Shown piece after piece: positions 1-12,282 of a DNA stretch of 64,000 nucleotides. Under the pieces are notes generated by a model that did no database searches, had not been told where the DNA came from, and was given only the letters and a program-made list of their open reading frames with translations. The DNA comes from Haberlea rhodopensis (Eukaryota; Streptophyta; Magnoliopsida; Lamiales; Gesneriaceae). Numbering within the stretch: position 1 is the first letter of the stretch; the number at the start of each line of letters is the position of its first letter. The stretch spans positions 5,208,001 through 5,272,000 of the forward strand of contig CAJQUN010000014.1 of the NCBI GenBank assembly GCA_907163345.1. Reading direction: 5' to 3'. Position numbers and translations under genes: made by a program.

Positions 1-604
1 TTGCAATGCAAGCCCAAAATTTTGCAAAATCACCTCAAAATTGCTAAAATATTAAAATAACTTAATCAACCCTCTCTCTAATTCTAACAAACTCATCTGG
101 TCTGACATCAGAGAATGATCAATTGAAAACAACACGTCATAAGAAAAAAAACCGACATTTATATCTGAAACCTCAACAATCTACAAAAGACTAGGAAGTC
201 TCATTGTCTAAAATAAGCACGAATTCTATAGAGATTTTAAGGACCTATTTAGTCGTATTTGTACTTATTATTCCTAATTGTGTGTTTGAATAGTATATTT
301 TATAATGTTTATATGTTTGACTAGATTGTGGAAAACGTTTAAAAATTGAAAAATGGTCAAACATCTCAAGCCACGTAGGAACGACCTGAAAGTAAGTAAG
401 AAAGCAAAAAACCCGAGAATCGGAGGATAAATTGGTGCCCCATGGCCAACGAAACCTTTAGAAAATCCTACAAATCTCTCGAAATCTTGATAAGTAAGGA
501 AATAATTAATGAATAATTTTATCATATCTTCCAAGTTTATTTGCAAGACTTGTGTGCGTGTGCTAGTTAATAGTGTTTGAATTTAGTGTCATTTAAGGAT
601 TTCT
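1..604. other. AT-rich sequence, no gene recognised
   Basis: I see no conserved coding frame, RNA gene or complete repeat here. The longest frame is 90 codons on the minus strand with no recognisable motif. The segment flanks the presumed start of the LINE leader. Confidence 0.5.
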
Positions 605-675
605 AATTCTCTCCCTAGTGGGGTTTTCTCCTTTATGGGGCCTCTCTTCCTTTCTTAAGGTTTTTGTGGCTATCA
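605..675 (+). mobile_element. LINE 1 5' leader, left piece
   Basis: This short stretch continues at 22296 once Copia A and its duplicated target tatca (671-675 and 22291-22295) are removed. The continuation leads to an ATG at 22403 that opens a LINE ORF1. It is therefore read as the 5' untranslated leader of an L1-type retrotransposon on the + strand. The exact 5' end of the LINE is not marked by any visible boundary; 605 is a guess. Confidence 0.45.
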
Positions 676-1353
676 TGTTGGGTTTCCGTACCCCGGCGTC
701 ACATCCAAACGCAGCGGAAAATAAACAGTAACAAATCTGACACAGGGACGGATCGATTGCGTCTGATTCATATATTAAAATGCGTATATCAAAATAAATG
801 TACGAAAAGAAAATTACCTATAACAGCGAAATCAATATAATGTCGATGGTCCTCGAGTCCAAGCAACCTGACCAGATCTACAAACCCGGCACCAGTGCTA
901 GTGTGATGATGACTTTTCTATGAGAGTGTGTATTGAATGACCTTGAAAGTAATATCTCTTTTTCTCAGAAACTAGAATGACATATTTATAGGGTAGTTAA
1001 GTAACTAATGAGCTTTGTGTGTATAAACCCAATATGCCAACTTTTGACTTGTAGGGCATAAAATGCATATATCAAAATAAATGTACGAAAAGAGAATTAC
1101 CGATAACAGCGAAATCAATATGATGTCGGTGGTCCTCGAGTCCAATCAACCTGACCAGATCTACAAACCCGACATCAGTGCTAGTGTGATGACGGCTTTG
1201 CTATGAGAGTGTGTATTGAATGACCTTAAAAGGAACATCTCTTTTTCTTAGAAACTAGAATGACATATTTATAGGTCATTAAGTAACTAATGAGCTTTGG
1301 ATGTATAAAGCCCAATAGGCCAACTTTTGACTTGCAGGGCATATATGCTAACA
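676..1353 (-). repeat. Copia A 3' LTR with internal tandem duplication
   Basis: This LTR is 678 bp against 396 bp for its partner at 21895-22290. The extra length is a second copy of about 283 bp: the block starting near 778 (aatgcgtatatcaaaataaa) recurs from about 1061. The first copy breaks off inside GGGCATA, just short of the normal terminus. LTRs of one element are identical at insertion, so the duplication arose afterwards. Confidence 0.9.
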
Positions 1354-2779
1354 ATCTCCCACTTGCCCAAAAGCCAACACATGAGCACTAAACTCATAAT
1401 CCAAGTATGTCAATCCAATTGAATAACTTGTTGTACAAATGACGTACATAATTATGAGATAAATATATCATACTTTTTAATTTTAGAACTTTCTGTAGAT
1501 GGAACCTTTCCAAACATAAAAACTCCACTAAAGTGAGGAGCTTTCAAAAATTAAACTCATATCGTGAATATCAATCACACAATCTTGAGCACTTAACATT
1601 TAAGTCTCAATTCTCATCGATAGATCGACGGCTGGTTGATTGTGACCCAGCGATGCTCAAGTGTATCATAGTAGTAGGATCACAACCTTTGTGATTTTAG
1701 AAGTCAAACAACTTCTTTGGGCTTACCTTGAATGTCTCATTGTCAATTAAACTACTTTAATAGATAATTACCGAAATATAATTCCAGCAACAACCTACCG
1801 ATTGTGGGTAGCGCCTAGCATCTGCGCTTCATGAAGACCTAGATACAAATGACTAGCAACGTACGAGAACCTGTCAGCCATAGTTAGCATGCAGTACATT
1901 CCTTTCACTCAATATATCTCGACTGAATCTAGAGCATTGGTCGGTCGAGGCCCATACGATTTCAATAACTATGTATCTGTTTCACGTTATATGATTCCTT
2001 GTGTGCGTATATGAAAAACCCATTTTTCACAAGCACTACCCACTCTGGCCAGAGATTCCTTGAATCATACATAGAAAAACACATAGGACATCCTGGTTCA
2101 TCAAGACCAGTGGTGAATCTCCAACGACAATCATAGGCCTCTGACAGCATCACTGAATACCCAAAATAATGACTTTATGGCCCACATGTGATCAGTCATT
2201 AAATCAAAGTACACAGCTATCTATCAAGACCTCAATGACGCCTCGGGTCATGAGGAGTAATGGTGCACAACTATGACTAGAAATTCTATACTCGACAAAT
2301 GGTAACCACTTATAGAATTCCGAGTAGGGTCGTTCAGTGAACTCATTCCTAATGGGAACCTATTCATGTGTGCTGACTTCTCAAAGCCAACGTCGATGAA
2401 ACGCGGCTCACTACACTAGACACATCACGAATACCAGTCTCTAACGAGCATATATCGATATCCCATTCTCGAAGGCTCGTCGACCAGGAACATTTAGAAA
2501 TCGCAGTCGAGAATGTATTCATGGTCACCATCATATGCGTAACCACATTCTATGGAATATAGCAACTTCAAGCACTTCATCAATACATCAAGATGCATGG
2601 GTAAACAGATGAAGAAGTGTCATATATATTAATATTCAAACAAAGATTTGTCATAATAAGATTATAAGTACAATCAATCAACTACTGATTTACTTAATCA
2701 TGTATAACAACAATATCTTCCACTTTCCCAAAGCCAACTACTCATGTGTCTTAAGATCATCTTCCCAAGATGTCTAACA
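1354..2779 (-). other. Copia A 3' noncoding region
   Basis: This segment lies between the end of pol and the 3' LTR and matches 22788-24228 (copy B) and 35337-36960 (copy C) along its length. No long frame is conserved in all three copies. It is unusually long (about 1.4 kb) for a Copia 3' region and its role is unknown. Confidence 0.6.
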
Positions 2780-3677
2780 GACACCAATCATTGTAAATGC
2801 TTTGTCAGTGGATTCACTATATTTTTTTGTTGAAGCGATTCTCTCGATAATAATGTCGCAAAATCTACCATCTCTCTCATTAGATAGTATTTTCTCAATA
2901 TATGCTTGGATCCTGATGAGATCTTGGCTATTCATAATAGCTCAAATGTTGTCACAGTCCGCAGAGACTATGTCAACTGCACTAGAAATTACACCCAACT
3001 CTTGGATGAAATTTCTTATCCAAACTGCATCTTTGTAGCATCGTATGCTGCAATGTATTCAACTTCAGTTGTGGAATCAAATGTGGTGTCTTGCTTGGAA
3101 CGTTTACAAGAGGCATCACCATCATTGAGCTTAAATACAAATCCGAACATCGATATGGTATCATCTACATCCAATTTAAAAACCAGCATCAGCTTAGCCT
3201 TCAACTTTTATTTCTCCACTCACAGATCCAAAAACCATGAATATATCAGAAGTTCTTCATAAGAACTTAAGGATTATTTTCACAGTTTTCCAGTGACCTT
3301 CACCGGGATCTGTCTTATGTCTGCCCATTACTCTAAGAACATACATCAGACAAGTACATACCATAGCATATAATATGCTATAAAAGTAGAAATTTAAGGT
3401 ACTAATGTCATCTTTTCTCTCTCCTCATCAATCTTAAAACCTATTGACTCGAGAGATAAATACTATGACATATTATGAAGTAACTCATTTTTTGACTATT
3501 CTATGCTAAACTCTTTTAGCACAGTATTTATGTACGTAGATTGAGAGATCTCAGGCATCCTTTAGATCTATCCCTATAGATCCTTATGCTAAGCACGTAT
3601 GACGCTTCTCCCAATCTTACATGGAGAAATTAGTAGATAATCATGCTTTCATTGATTAATCCAATACCATTCACAAT
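2780..3677 (-). pseudogene. Copia A pol fragment: RNase H and end of reverse transcriptase
   Basis: Read on the minus strand this is the 3' part of the Copia polyprotein, recognised by alignment with copies B and C. It includes the SKQDTT..STT.VEYIAAYDA-type RNase H segment near 2990-3170. Several frameshifts and stops are present. It ends at 3677, where the Gypsy insertion begins after gagca, and the same frame resumes at 17882 just downstream of the YVDD region of reverse transcriptase. Confidence 0.8.
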
Positions 3678-3682
3678 GAGCA

Positions 3683-5773
3683 TGTAAGACCTCGTTATCT
3701 AAACAAGATTCTAAGGTGCAATTTAAGAGACCTAATCATTCATAAATCAGAGTATTAGGCTGTGTTGATAATCCTGAGCTTAAGAGATTACAGTACCAAA
3801 AGTTCAAAAAGGAATTATACATATTCCTAACAAAAGGGTATTAATTATAGCTTTACTCTACACTTGTAGAAACTATACAAAAGGAATCTCTATTCTACTA
3901 ATCCTGTAGCACTCCTTACAGCTCAGCGTATCAACCCCAACCTTGGTTCTCCATGTCAAAAGCACCTACAAAGACAACCCCCAACACATGAGCACATCAT
4001 AGTTCATATCAATCATAATATGAATGTAAGACATAAATGCATAAATCATAGGCATAGGATACTTCCTGAATTTCCAATGCATTTAAAACGCCCATGGTTG
4101 TCCCTGTACCATAACTCATAATCAAATCAATATATGGTATTATGGCTTCTTTAAATAAATGTCATGACATAACTTCACTTCTTAAATCTTTACTTCAATC
4201 CCTAGTCAGTTTATCATCAGAGAATTTTAATGCCCCTCGCTTAATAACTTTAGAACAAGCGGAACTCCCCTCCCTCGCTTCTTCATACAAGCGATATTTC
4301 TATCCTCGCTTTGTATGGTAAATCTCGCCTCCATGTGCAAGCGAGCCTCCCCCCTCCCGCTCCACATTTTTAGCGGTATAAGCGGTAAGCATTAAAATCA
4401 TCATTGTGATAACCCTGACTCGTGGAATACACACCATTTATTCCACAACATACATATGCAACAACAATGCATAACAACATGTATCATACTCATAATGCAC
4501 AACTTTGCATCTATCATGTGTCAAATGGACAGACATAAAATACATGTTACCGTTGGGTGCCCGTACGTCGCTTACGTACCTTTCCAGAATATCTTCAGTT
4601 GCAGGGCTCTATCCCCTGCGTTGTGTGGCTACCTGTGATGGCTCTACACAAGTGTACAACACAATATTGCCAATAATAGCCCAATACCAAAAATCTTACA
4701 ACAATAATTCAAAACACCACATTTGGCTTCTCGCGATCGATCGCCAATAAGCCCCGATCGATCTAGAGATGCTACTGCCTCAACATTTAAAATTCTGTTT
4801 TCCGCGATCGATCGCTGAAGTTATGCCGATCGATCGCGGCATTTTCGATCGATCGCGCTAAACTCGCGATCGATCGCTGAAGTGTTCTGCCTCGCACCCT
4901 GGTGCTCGCGAGCGATCGTGAAAACGCGCCGATCGATCGCCAATACCTGCAAATCGCGAACATAAGACATGTTCGAGCACCTATTTTCAAGCCATCAAAT
5001 CTAGCATATAAGACATACAACATGCCCAAACAAACATGCTAGGAACTACAATATACTACCATGAATGTATTCAAAACAAAGTTCCACCCAAACTTAAACC
5101 CACATGCATCAAAATCACCCAACTACATCAGTACTCACCCAAGCTTTCTGGAAACAGGGCATCTCAATTCTTTTCCCATATTTTTGAGTACCACTTTTTA
5201 TACCAACAAATCTACCACATAACACATATAACATGCTCAAGTAAACATGCTAGGAACTTCATAAAAACACCATGAATGTACTTGAATCGAAGGTTTAATA
5301 AAACCTAAGCTAGCATGCCATTTTCACACCAATAAAAACATGAACTTAAACAAACTTTAAACCAAAACAGGACATGGTTTCTCACCCTCTTTTGCTCCGA
5401 TTTTTGCAAGCTTTCTTGCTAAGAAATTTGAAATTTCTTCCTTCCTATGTGTTTAGCAGCTGCTGGATGATTTGTTGGTGAAAAAAAGAAGAGATTCTGA
5501 GATGGGAGGGTGGAGTGAAATGAGAGGGCAAGTGGGGGTATGGGCAGCCTGCGGTTGCTGAAATGGGTATGGGTTGAGGGGGGTGGTTGGGTGTTGGGTG
5601 GTGTGATGTGTTATGTTTTGGTCCCGGTATTTAGCATGATGTATTAAAATATCCTCACATGATATTTTATAGTATTTAATCAATAAAATACTTCAATTTC
5701 TAATTAAACATGCTTCACCAAAACAAATAACACCCACCCCAAATAATCATGCCATAACCCAAATTCCCAACAT
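3683..5773 (-). repeat. Gypsy LTR, minus orientation, lacking about the first 125 bp
   Basis: This is the reverse complement of the LTR found at 7494-8119 plus 16123-17640. The match runs from the LTR 3' end at 3683 to about 5773, after which the sequence becomes gag-protease. It contains the palindrome cluster at 4734-4939 and a block of GCGAGG/GAAGCGAG words at 4230-4390. The full LTR is about 2.1 kb. Confidence 0.85.
4734..4939. repeat. Cluster of CGATCGATCG palindromes in Gypsy LTR
   Basis: Decamers CGATCGATCG or one-mismatch versions start at 4734, 4755, 4805, 4827, 4846, 4867, 4909 and 4930. The pairs 4734/4755, 4846/4867 and 4909/4930 are each exactly 21 bp start to start. CTGCCTC words lie between pairs (near 4777 and 4890). 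The partner LTR has the same cluster at 16446-16632 with one fewer block. Confidence 0.9.
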
Positions 5774-7237
5774 ATGGAAACACATTGTGAATTCCGCAAC
5801 TACTGGTATATCATCGATCCTCAACTCTTCCTTTTCCTCTGACACGTCCACGGCATAAATAAGATAGTATGAATGACCGCGTTCTAACAACCGCGACATC
5901 TTAACTGCCGAAATCAACGGAATCTTGGGACGAGAGCCGTCCCCATAGAAGGTCCACTGAAACCCCTGATCAGACAGAAAACGCACCATCCTCTGTCGGC
6001 AATCAACCACGGCTTGGTATCTGCTCAACATATCAATGCCGGCAATACAGTCAAAATCTGCCATATTCAATAAAATCAGATCGGCCCTCAGATCGTTGCC
6101 CTCAAAATAAATGAGGCAATAAGATAACAGTCGATCCGCAATCACATGCTTTCCCGTGGGTGTCGAGACCATAAGAGGCGTGGGCAACGGAGATGAACAC
6201 AAGTGGTGTCTCTCCACAAAAGCAGTAGATACAAATGAATGAGAAGCACCTGTATCTACTAAAATAAATGCAGGGTACGTAAGTAAGTGGCACGTACCAG
6301 CAATCACCTCCTCCGGAGCTGCCTCTGCCTGCTCTCGCGTCAATGCATATACTTGACCCTGCGGCGGTCCTGCCGCCTGACCTCCCTGTGGTCGAGGTGC
6401 AAACTGCTGTCTCTGTGGTGCCGTCCTGGCGTCAAATCTTGGCCTGTTCGATCCAGAGTCTGCCTGACCTACCCGATTGGGACAAGCCCGAGCCAGGTGG
6501 CCCACCCTGCCACAAACATAACAGCCTCGGCAGTCATGTGTCAAGTGAAATCCTCCACAGTTGTCACACTTGTTCCCTCCTGTTCTATTTCCCTGCGCTG
6601 GTCCCCGATTACCCTGCTTCTGATTCTGAAATTTCTGCCCACCAAATCTAGAAGATGAAGAAGCCCCACGAGGCTTAAACTGGTCTCCTCGTGGCCTCAG
6701 GCTGTCAACAGCTGGTCTCTGTGGTGGTACAAAAGGGGGTACAACTTCCTTGTACACACTAACCCCAATCTCTGTCAGCTCTGCCCTAGTCAGGGCATCA
6801 TCAAATGAGCTGGGGTTGTTGGAGACAACCCGATCAAATAACTCTGGCCTCAGCCCTTTCAGAAAATGCCTCATCTTGGCATGATCGTTCACAGCAATGT
6901 GAGGCACATACCTCAACAGTGAAGAGAATTGCATGGCATAATCTGATACAGTCAAGCTGCCCTGCTTCAGGTTGGTGAACTCATCTTCTTTTACTTGTCT
7001 GGCAGCGGCGGAGAAATACCGGTTAAAGAACCGGGTCCTGAACACAGTCCAATCCACTGTCATACCATGTGCCCTCAGCTCCATAACTATTGTCTTCCAC
7101 CACATGGAAGACTTCTTCGCCAACTGAAACTCTGCCAACCTCAGCCAGGCAGTCCGTGCACAGGGTGCCGATACAAATATCTGCTCTAGTCTCTCAAGCC
7201 ATTCCTTGGCTGCTTCCCCAGTCTCAGTGATGATAGC
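5747..7237 (-). pseudogene. Ty3/Gypsy gag-protease fragment
   Basis: The frame is open on the minus strand from 7237 to a stop at 5747. It encodes a gag matrix/capsid segment (EWLERLEQIF, then FFNRYFSAAARQVKEDEF), and a zinc-knuckle region with CDNCGGFHLTHDC and CYVCGRVGHLARACP. The aspartic protease follows (LVDTGASHSFVS, then DFDCIAGIDML). It ends soon after EELRIDDIPVVAEF, where reverse transcriptase should begin, and reads straight into truncated LTR. The N-terminus is cut: TTRGDKFDTVLELSS lies in another frame just upstream (7240-7290), next to the inversion junction. No pol follows, so it cannot support transposition alone. Confidence 0.85.
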
Positions 7238-7277
7238 TCAAGAACTGTGTCAAACTTATCTCCCCTGGTAGTAGTAT

Positions 7278-7421
7278 CTGGATCGGGCAGATCGCAGGCT
7301 ACGAAACAAAGTTATTCCTATGGTCAAAGTTCAGTGGGATCGTAGGGGTGTCGAGGAGACCACGTGGGATACAAAACGACACATGGTGCAGCACCATCCG
7401 GAACTGTTTTCTGGTATGTGA
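7278..7421 (+). pseudogene. 3' end of Gypsy pol (integrase C-terminus)
   Basis: On the + strand, 48 codons starting LDRADRRLRNKVIPMVKVQW and ending HHPELFSGM-stop match the usual C-terminus of plant Ty3/Gypsy polyproteins, the segment after the integrase core. It is followed by a short 3' region and a purine tract (TTAGTAGGGGAGTAT) at about 7479-7493, just before the + strand LTR. The adjoining gag is on the opposite strand, so this marks the inversion breakpoint. Confidence 0.75.
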
Positions 7422-7493
7422 TTTATGTTTTGTATCGTTTTTGGTAAGTGCATGCTGATTTCGAGGGTGAAATCTTATTAGTAGGGGAGTATT

Positions 7494-8119
7494 GTGATAT
7501 CCCCGAAATGATTATGTGATTTTAAATATTAATTATGTTATGAAGATTATGGTACTAATTCATTGGGTTGAATTAATAATATTGGGAAATGCATTTCAGG
7601 GTGCATGTGTTATATATTGGAAATTTGGGTTATGACATGATTATTTGGGGTGGGTGTTATTTGTTTTGGTGAAGCATGTTTAATTGGAAATTGAAGTATT
7701 TTATTGATTAAATACTATAAAATATCATGTGAGGATATTTTAATACATCGTGCTAAATACCGGGACCAAAACATAACACATCACACCACCCAACACCCAA
7801 CCCCCCCTCAACCCATGCCCATTTCAGCAACTGCAGGCTACCCATACCCCCACTTGCCATCTCATTTCACTCCACCCTCCCATCTCAGAATCCCTTCTTT
7901 TTTTTCACCAACAAATCGTCCGCAGCTGCTAAACGCATAGGAAGGAAGAAATTTCAAATTTCTTTGCAAGAAAGCTTGCAAAAATCGGAGCAAAAGAGGG
8001 TGAGAAACCATGTCCTGTTTTGGTTTAAAGTTTGTTTAAGTTCATGTTTTTATTGGTGTGAAAATGGCATGCTAGCTTAGGTTTTATTAAACCTTCGATT
8101 CAAGTACATTCATGGTGTT
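7494..8119 (+). repeat. Gypsy LTR, plus orientation, first part
   Basis: Begins TGTGATATCCCCGAAATG directly after the purine tract. It is the reverse complement of the left LTR and is interrupted at 8120 by the Athila-like element. The target duplication gtgtt (8115-8119 and 16123-16127) joins it to its second part. Confidence 0.9.
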
Positions 8120-9677
8120 TGACCGCTTTATTTTTAAACAAAAGATATTTCAAAGAATAGTGTGAAGCGATTCTACCGCAAGTGCACGGTTGTCAAGTTT
8201 TAGTATAGTGAAAATTAAGTACGGGTTGTCGAATCCACAGGGACTAACGTATAAGTACCAAATAAGATTAATAAGATTATATTTAGCCTACGATTATCAA
8301 ATGTGATTATCTAAAGCAAACTTAAACTAAGAAATGAAACTCAAACAAGAAACAATAAAATGAATGGTTCCGGATATGCGAAGGTAAGTTGCTCAAGAAA
8401 TTTATCAAGCTCTTCGTTCAACTGTGTTATCTTTAATGATTCATTTGAATAAGCAAATTATCAACAATTGATTCTAAGGGTGAAAGGTTTTCGCTATTAT
8501 TCAATACACTCTCTCGAGCTGTAAAGAAACTAACAATAAATCAGAATAAGTCACTCTCGTGCACCTATTTACTAATTCAAAGTTGCATAAATAATCAAAA
8601 CCTTATAAATCTAAATCTCTCGATTCCAAGTTCTCACGTATGCGATATCATCTCTCGATCTCAATCATAACATACTTCATGAATTAAAAGAGCGTGTTAC
8701 AACGTTATCTCTCGATCTCGGTTATAACTCTCAGAATCAATCAAAGTTAGCTAGGCTTTGATCTTAACAATCGATTAAATCATGAACAATAGACATCAAT
8801 ACACTCAAACACAATTGAATCAATATATCAAACACAATGATACTAAATCTCAATAAAATAAACTAGAATTGTTTCAAATCAAATACAAAAGAAGTTTAAT
8901 CGTCTCTCGACCTCAAAAACATCAATTGAAAATTAATATGAAATAGATTAAAGTCTAGAAATACGATAAACGGCGGAATGAATCCGTTCGTAGCACCGAA
9001 ATCTCTTCTCTTGCTCCTTCCTTGCACTCCGGAATTGATTGGCTTTGGCTCGGGCGAAGAACCGGAAGAACGGATCTCCTTGGCGGCGGCTAGGCGGCGG
9101 CTAGGGCTCTTCTTTTCTGACCTAATTCACGTCTGATAGCTCCTCCCTTATGGAATGAATCAACTCCCGCTTAAAACCCTCCAAAATCACTATAAAAAAG
9201 GAAAATAAAATCTTCAGGATTTCGCGTCTCGATCGATCGAGATTTGCTACCGATCGATCGGTGCACTGTTCAAGCCAGCTTTTGAAACTCACTGTCTCGT
9301 TCGATCGATCGAGATTTTCCACCGATCGATCGAGACTTTAATAAAATTTGCTCTGGAGTCACTGCCTCGCTCGATCGATCGGAAATTTGTTCCGATCGAT
9401 CGAGACTTGAAATTTAAATCTTCTCAGCGCACTGTCTGTCTCGATCGATCGAGACATAATCTCGATCGATCGAGATTTCGAAAATCTTACTTCCTTCATT
9501 TCAACCCTTTCTTGCCTCGATTTCGCCCGTTATCTTCATATTAGCTCATTTCTTCCACTTCCGATCTAATTTCCTGAAACAAACGAATAAACACCAAAAA
9601 GCATAATATCATCCAGGAAAAAGTATGGAAAATGGGAAGAAATTACAGTTAAAAACACTCCAAATCTAAGCCTATCA
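8120..9677 (-). repeat. Athila-like 3' LTR
   Basis: A 1558-bp LTR starting TGACCGC and ending CCTATCA in + strand reading. Its first 130 bp include the TTGACAACCGTGCACTTG-type terminus (minus strand) seen in the other Athila-type LTRs of this window (48225, 50155, 62950). It holds four paired-palindrome modules at 9230-9472. Confidence 0.95.
9230..9472. repeat. Four paired CGATCGATCG modules, 70-bp period
   Basis: Decamers start at 9230/9251, 9302/9323, 9372/9393 and 9442/9463. Every pair is 21 bp apart start to start with an 11-bp spacer of different sequence, and the modules recur every 70-72 bp. Before modules 2-4 stands CACTGTCTCG, CACTGCCTCG or CACTGTCTG. In module 4 both arms are the 16-bp palindrome TCTCGATCGATCGAGA separated by 5 bp. 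Confidence 0.95.
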
Positions 9678-11043
9678 ACTCCCCCAAACTTAGACTTGAT
9701 CGTCCTCGAGCAAGAAATAAGCTCAAAAAGAAAAGTTAAACTCGATACTAAGCATGAATCATCTTTACAACATACGTAAAATCTCAGAAATCCTACTTAC
9801 ACATCAATAGAAGTCATTCAACACTTAACAAGAAGCAATTTCTCCTAAGTTAAACAATACATCGCAACATTGGAACGTGCGTTTGTGCTATTGTCAAACA
9901 TGAGTAATGTACATATCTTTAAGATCAAAATGTGCCATATCAACTCCTAGTCAAGATTACTTTGAACTACTCTACAAATTTACTATCCAGCACTTCTCCA
10001 CTAATGTAATTATTCCCTAGACTTGGATCAACAGGACTTTAAAAGCTTATAACGTTAGGCCTTTTGGTGTCGGCTCCAAAGAAAAGGTAGGATAGAAGCA
10101 AAGAAGAGAGTATAACAGAATCAGTTCAAAATCTTCTCACATAATCATTGAGCTTCTCTTCACATTTTCTAGCCTTGGCCACTTTGGGTCTTATTTAAAT
10201 TTTCTTTTCAAGGCTTTTTCTCTACATCTTTTCTTTTTCTTTGCTCATTCTTTTGTTCATTTCATTTTTTTCACAATGAACTTATCAACATATAACAATT
10301 TAATGCAATGAATGAGATTCATTATACTCCCCTAGGGGTGGGTAAAAATTTTCTTTTAGGCTCAATCCAAGGTAGGTATAATGAGGTTGTCAAGAATGTT
10401 GAATGGGGGTCTAATCATATGCAATGCATATACCATTCTTTTTCAATAAGACTCAAAAGGGGACACTAAGGGATAATGTATACCAGGTAGGCTTGAAAGG
10501 CACAAACGGTCCAAAGATCGCCTAAATCATCTCCAAGTCTAGTTCCTAATTATAAATTTCGCCTCAAAGTGCTTTCAACTAAACTGTAGAGTTATCTAAG
10601 ATACTCAAGACTCATCACAGTTAACACAAATTTTCAATTTAATCAATACATACTTCACTCAATCATGACTCAATAAGTGCTCAAATTATTCCTCAGTTTT
10701 GACATATAGTTAACAAAGGATATATACAAACAAGTTAAGCATTTCCATGACTCCTATCTAGATGAGGATTAATTTCATCATGTATTACCGTTGCAATTCC
10801 AACTCATCAATTCTCAAGAATAACTCAATCAATAAAAATTTTTTTTGTTGGTAATGCTCAAGGATGAATTAGTCACAAAATCATGCAGTCATGCAAGATA
10901 GGGTAACAAGACAAGTAGCAATATGTGCAAAAGCAATATATATACAAATACACAAAAACCCCCCCAAACTTAGCATGTGAATTGCCCTCAATGAACAAGA
11001 AAAATAAATGCAAAGGCAAAGACACATACCATGACGACGATCG
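9678..11043 (-). other. Athila-like 3' noncoding region
   Basis: This lies between the end of the second ORF and the 3' LTR. The only features seen are the G-rich tract beside the LTR and a second copy of the phrase CCCCCCAAACTTAG at about 10960. There is no coding frame with recognisable motifs. This is where pol or its remnants could lie if they survived, but none are visible. Confidence 0.6.
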
Positions 11044-12282
11044 TCACTGATCGTCGTCCTCATCATGCTCCGGAGGGGGAACTGGGTAGTGGTGCTCCTC
11101 GCCCTGATATGGCGGAAATGGTGGGTACTCAGAAGGTGGAGGTGCATGCGGATGATAAGGTGCAAAATGTGGCTCCGGCGGGAACTGGAAACCTGGAAAG
11201 CCCTGGGCCATGGCAGTGTTCCATGCACTCTGATAGTGCATGAACTCCATCTGACGCTGAGCTACCTGCTCATGGTCAATCTGCAATGCTCTCTGCATGC
11301 TATGAATGTCCCGCTGCATGCTGTGAATGCTCTGCTGCTCCAGGCGAATATCTTGGAGATCCCTATGAAGAGAGTCCAAAGTAACACGTGTATGTTCTGC
11401 AGCAGAGGATGATGCTCCAGCTTGTGTAGTGTCCAAAGGCCTTCGTCGACCCGTAGGAGGTGGTGGAGCGTCCACAATGATCGGTGTCTTCGGCGGAAGT
11501 AGCTCCTCGTCTTCCCCCCATGTCACTCCGTACCGCTTACATAAAGCAGTGATCGTGGATGGGAACGGTAGTGCGGAGGTCGGTGGGCTGCTCCCAATCT
11601 CTGCAATGTGATCACTAATGATCTCGCCGAAGTACACTTCCTTCCCTGAGAGGATGGCATATACCAGGACCGCTCTGTCTTTTGTCACCTCAGAAGTGTG
11701 GGTCGAAGGCATGACCCGCGAGGCGACAAATGAAAACCATGCTTGGGCCTCTGGCTTCAAATGTTTCTTTAGAACCAACTGTGGCTCTGCTTTATCATTC
11801 CTTTGCCAATCCACTCCCGGCTTGCCAATAACTGTCAATACCTCATCGTAGTCAATCATGCTACTCTTGAAAGATTGGTATGCACAGTTTTGAATTAAAG
11901 GCATCCGGTGAATATTGTTGATTGCGGCTCGATCCACCAACACATCCTTCCCTCGAACATAAACACTTACTTGGTGCCCTGGTCTAACAGCTCGAAGATT
12001 TGTGTAAAACTCCCTTACCAGTGGCACCACAGCATCAATCGGTGTCTGAACGAATTGAAACCACCCTTTTCGCCGGACTGTCCTAATGACAGGACATTCC
12101 AATTTATCCATGCTCATTCCCCTTTCACGGCTCAGGGGTTTCTTATGGTAGGTGGGGTATAATTCAGCAATTATGGCATTGAGAAATTTTTGTTCGTCAT
12201 ATCCTGGCTCAGAAACAGTGGCTTCCTTCTGCTTTTGCTTTTGGGAAGCCTCCGCCTGCTTTGACCTCTTTCTAGACGACAT
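11044..12282 (-). CDS. Putative plant transposon protein of the Athila-like element
   Basis: An uninterrupted 412-codon frame from ATG. Residues about 1-30 are basic (MSSRKRSKQAEASQKQKQKE). Residues about 70-250 match in style the 'putative plant transposon protein' domain found in many plant Athila-type elements, with RRKGWFQFVQTPIDAVVPLV, REFYTNLRA, VYVRGKDVLVD and INNIHRMP. A segment near residue 310-335 (HRDLQDIRLEQQSIHSMQRD) looks like a coiled coil. The C-terminus is rich in Pro, His and Tyr and ends in acidic EHDEDDDQ. The biochemical role of this family is not known to me. It sits downstream of gag after an 808-bp spacer. The name 'transposon protein' does not imply transposase activity. 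Confidence 0.8.
   Translation of the reverse strand: MSSRKRSKQAEASQKQKQKEATVSEPGYDEQKFLNAIIAELYPTYHKKPLSRERGMSMDKLECPVIRTVRRKGWFQFVQTPIDAVVPLVREFYTNLRAVRPGHQVSVYVRGKDVLVDRAAINNIHRMPLIQNCAYQSFKSSMIDYDEVLTVIGKPGVDWQRNDKAEPQLVLKKHLKPEAQAWFSFVASRVMPSTHTSEVTKDRAVLVYAILSGKEVYFGEIISDHIAEIGSSPPTSALPFPSTITALCKRYGVTWGEDEELLPPKTPIIVDAPPPPTGRRRPLDTTQAGASSSAAEHTRVTLDSLHRDLQDIRLEQQSIHSMQRDIHSMQRALQIDHEQVAQRQMEFMHYQSAWNTAMAQGFPGFQFPPEPHFAPYHPHAPPPSEYPPFPPYQGEEHHYPVPPPEHDEDDDQ

Noticed and set aside
1962..2153. A 63-codon frame in the Copia 3' region shared by copies A and B (23391-23582)
   Set aside because: About eight amino-acid differences are seen between two recent copies and the frame is broken in copy C, so there is no sign of protein constraint. 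It is treated as non-coding.
4787..5029. Minus-strand frame of 80 codons over the palindrome cluster in the Gypsy LTR
   Set aside because: The frame is created by repeated CGATCGATCG, which has no stop in several frames (it reads as Arg-Ser-Ile). The same artefact appears at 15693-15944 and 16359-16586.
9678..11043. Hidden pol remnants in the Athila-like element
   Set aside because: Reading both strands for catalytic boxes (protease DTG/DSG, YVDD/FADD, integrase DDE context) gave nothing convincing between the ORFs and LTRs.
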